A DNA stretch of 64,000 nt from Nitrososphaerota archaeon (lineage in GTDB: Archaea > Thermoproteota > Nitrososphaeria > Nitrososphaerales > CADDZS01), in the NCBI GenBank assembly GCA_013288145.1, contig JABDCJ010000008.1, positions 4,847 to 68,846 on the forward strand, given 5' to 3'. The notes below the pieces were generated by a model. The model was not told the DNA's origin and did no database searches. It saw only the letters and a program-made list of their open reading frames with translations. How positions within the stretch are numbered: position 1 is the first letter of the stretch; every line of letters begins with the position of its first letter. Position numbers and translations under genes: made by a program. Shown here in pieces: positions 62,481 to 64,000 of the stretch.

Positions 62481-63356
62481 ATGAGTTATCGCGATGCCAT
62501 TGTGTTCGTAGATGGGAAATTTCTAAAGGGTGATGAGGCAAAGATCTCGGTTTGGGATCATGCGGTCCTCTATGGAGATGCAGTGTTTGATACTGCGCGA
62601 ATCTACGAAGGAAAAATCTTCAAACTGGACGAACACCTCGACAGGTTGTTCGATTCCGCAAAAGGTCTGAACCTCAAGCCTCCAGCGGAATTCACCGCCT
62701 TGAAGGAGATCGTGATTGAAGTCGTGAAACGAAATGCGATCAGCAATGGACAGATAAGGATTATTTTCACAAGAGGCGAAGGACCTCCGGGGATCGACCC
62801 GACCCTCTGTCCCAAGGCGTCACTTATCGTCAGTGCGGTACCTGTTCCTCCGATGCTTGGTCACCAAGGGGTTCGTCTCTTAATTTCCACGGTACGCAAG
62901 AAATCACCAATTTCCGTAGATTCCAAAATCAAGTCGATCAACTATATCGACAACATACTTGCGAAGATACAAGCGAAATCTGGTGGCTATGATGATGCTG
63001 TTATGTTAGATCCAAGTGGCTATGTTGCTGAAGCTTCCGGCGCCAATATCTTCGGCGTTAAGAAGGGAGCTTTGTTTACTCCGCCGGCTACTGTAGCTTT
63101 GGAGGGAGTTACCAGGGCTACCATAATCGAGCTGGCGAAAGAATTGGGCATAGAAATCTCTGAAAGGCAGACGACCACTCAGGATCTCTATACCGCAGAT
63201 GAAGTATTTCTCACAGGGACAGGAATAGACGGAATAGTTCAAGTAAGGGAGATTGACGGCAGAAAGATTGGCGATGGATCGTGGCCGGTCTCAAACAAAT
63301 TGAGGGAAGGGTATACGAAGCTTATCCATTCCAGGTTTTTGACAGCGGCGAATTAG
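62481..63356 (+). CDS. Class IV aminotransferase (branched-chain or D-amino-acid type)
   Basis: A 291-residue product starting at ATG, 28 bp after the deacetylase. The fold-type IV PLP enzyme has YGDAVFDTARIYEGKIFKLDEHLDRL, the PLP lysine K151 in KIKSINYIDN, E184 in AEASGANIF and the closing motif TGTGIDGIV. The sequence does not clearly separate IlvE (L-branched-chain), D-alanine aminotransferase and aminodeoxychorismate lyase. No other ilv gene is present, and three preceding genes include a D-amino-acid enzyme, so D-specificity is possible. It is the last gene of the operon. Confidence 0.85.
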   Translation: MSYRDAIVFVDGKFLKGDEAKISVWDHAVLYGDAVFDTARIYEGKIFKLDEHLDRLFDSAKGLNLKPPAEFTALKEIVIEVVKRNAISNGQIRIIFTRGEGPPGIDPTLCPKASLIVSAVPVPPMLGHQGVRLLISTVRKKSPISVDSKIKSINYIDNILAKIQAKSGGYDDAVMLDPSGYVAEASGANIFGVKKGALFTPPATVALEGVTRATIIELAKELGIEISERQTTTQDLYTADEVFLTGTGIDGIVQVREIDGRKIGDGSWPVSNKLREGYTKLIHSRFLTAAN

Positions 63357-63360
63357 TAGT

Positions 63361-63507
63361 TCAACTCGGCTTTGTCGAATAGAATCTTTTCAGAATATTC
63401 TGCCTTCGCCTCGGATCACTTAGCAGCTGCCACATCGCTCCCAGAATGAAAGCGTCGATCATCAGCGCAACTGTAACGAGAAGCTGCGCGTCGGGAGCGA
63501 CTGCCAA
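63361..63507 (-). CDS. Possible small membrane protein
   Basis: A 48-residue frame from TTG 63507 to TGA at 63361, too short for most gene callers. It reads APDAQLLVTVALMIDAFILGAMWQLL, a clear membrane helix, then a basic tail SDPRRRQNILKRFYSTKPS. A TATA-like ctttaatac (complement) lies about 38 nt upstream. The positive-inside tail and composition look protein-like. It could also be the remnant of a larger membrane protein. It is convergent with the aminotransferase gene. Confidence 0.4.
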   Translation of the reverse strand: MAVAPDAQLLVTVALMIDAFILGAMWQLLSDPRRRQNILKRFYSTKPS

Positions 63508-63623
63508 GAAAAAGTAGACCGGTGGTACAGATCATGAATCACGTATTAAAGCCGAGTACATCGCATGCCGATAATATCGAAGTTAGAAGCTTGGAATTTT
63601 CTGCCTTGGTAGACGACTTTCTA

Positions 63624-63927
63624 TCAAGGAATTTTCGGAAACCTTACTCTACCGACGTAGCGCATTATCCAGTCGACAAGCTCGTCGTACGTTTTGGCTC
63701 CATCTTCAGTAAGCGAAATGATTCCCTTTTCACTTGAGGAGATGAGATTCTTCTCATTCATCCACTGAATGTACTTTGCGAGTTTGTCGTAAGCGAGCCC
63801 GGTTGATGTTGCAAGCGCCTGTCTTGTTGATCGAACCCTTCTCCTTGAGTACTACCACTATCCGGGCAATCACATAGAGGTCAAGCCTTTGGGGCTGTTC
63901 CGAGATCCGCTTTTCCTCTGAACTCAC
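63624..63927 (-). pseudogene. Winged-helix DNA-binding protein with a one-base frame break
   Basis: From GTG 63927 the frame encodes LDLYVIARIVVVLKEKGSINKT. The continuation ALATSTGLAYDKLAKYIQWM, then NEKNLISSSEKGIISLTEDG lies in another frame that ends at 63624. Removing one base of the CC at 63819-63820 joins them into a normal 100-residue winged-helix protein. Neither half is a complete domain on its own. It may be a sequencing error or a decayed gene. Archaeal proteins of this shape act as small transcription factors. Confidence 0.6.
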
Positions 63928-63960
63928 TGTCGAACCACCGAAGCTCCCAAAGGAGCGAGT

Positions 63961-64000
63961 CTAGCGTCCAGGACTGATTGTACCGTCTTTGTAGATCGCC
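63961..64000 (-). CDS. 3' end of a gene leaving the window (partial)
   Basis: The last 40 bases contain an open minus-strand frame ending AIYKDGTISPGR and a TAG at 63961-63963, 34 bp upstream of the winged-helix gene. It is too short to identify and may be chance. Confidence 0.2.
   Translation of the reverse strand, partial: AIYKDGTISPGR

Noticed and set aside
63522..63737. 71-residue plus-strand frame at the right edge
   Set aside because: It has no recognisable motif and runs antisense across the frameshifted winged-helix gene, whose protein logic is much stronger.
1..64000. CRISPR array, tRNA/rRNA genes, insertion sequences or prophage
   Set aside because: No regularly spaced repeats, no cloverleaf-like segments with the conserved T-loop, and no transposase, integrase or phage structural proteins were found by reading both strands.

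Overview
The window looks like chromosomal DNA of a heterotrophic archaeon. Many genes begin 24-35 nt downstream of an A/T-rich TATA element (for example 6748-6755, 37972-37979, 47189-47196), which is the archaeal leaderless arrangement. Many start codons are TTG or GTG, there is a bacterio-opsin-activator type HTH_10 regulator, an F420-type LLM oxidoreductase, and Ser/Thr-rich linkers plus single membrane anchors on the solute-binding proteins. I favour Thermoproteota/Thaumarchaeota-like (for example a non-ammonia-oxidising soil group), but that placement is inference. No rRNA, tRNA, CRISPR array, IS element or prophage was seen.

Layout. 1-6.6 kb: the end of an HtrA-type protease, then three secreted- or cytosolic-type hydrolases (two CocE/S15 enzymes, an M19 dipeptidase and an alpha/beta hydrolase). 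6.8-14.7 kb: a complete peptide ABC importer (binding protein, two permeases, two ATPases) followed by a third CocE/S15 enzyme. 14.9-24.6 kb: a mixed block with a YdjM-like membrane hydrolase, a frameshifted TfoX-like gene, a D-amino-acid-oxidase-type flavoenzyme, a V4R-like pair, a Gfo/Idh/MocA dehydrogenase, methylmalonate-semialdehyde dehydrogenase, RidA, an acetoacetate-decarboxylase-like protein and a zinc alcohol dehydrogenase. 24.8-31 kb: a second peptide importer with its binding protein convergent to it. 31.2-36.4 kb: redox and housekeeping genes and two regulators. 36.7-48.1 kb: a C45 Ntn-hydrolase, two orphan binding proteins, a second M19 gene broken by a 28-bp tandem duplication, an FAD oxidase, a fourth CocE/S15 enzyme and a proline iminopeptidase. 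48.5-53.5 kb: a third importer (two permeases, two ATPases) ending head-to-tail against a DppA-type M55 D-aminopeptidase. 53.8-57.3 kb: a GT4 glycosyltransferase, a PIG-L deacetylase, an SDR and an unknown zinc-ribbon-like protein. 57.5-63.4 kb: an APC permease and a four-gene operon of a T2 asparaginase, a D-threonine-aldolase/D-serine-dehydratase-like enzyme, a PuuE-type deacetylase and a class IV aminotransferase. The right edge has a frameshifted winged-helix gene and a gene fragment.

Taken together, the window is an unusually dense peptide-scavenging island: three importers, four binding proteins and about ten peptidases or amidases. Several enzymes fit D-amino-acid or bacterial cell-wall peptide use (M55, M19, DAO-type oxidase with RidA, DSD1-like enzyme, fold-IV aminotransferase, sugar deacetylases). 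This physiological reading is inference from family membership and gene proximity. Three separate reading-frame breaks (near 15,862, 40,294 and 63,819) are either real mutations, recoding sites or assembly errors.
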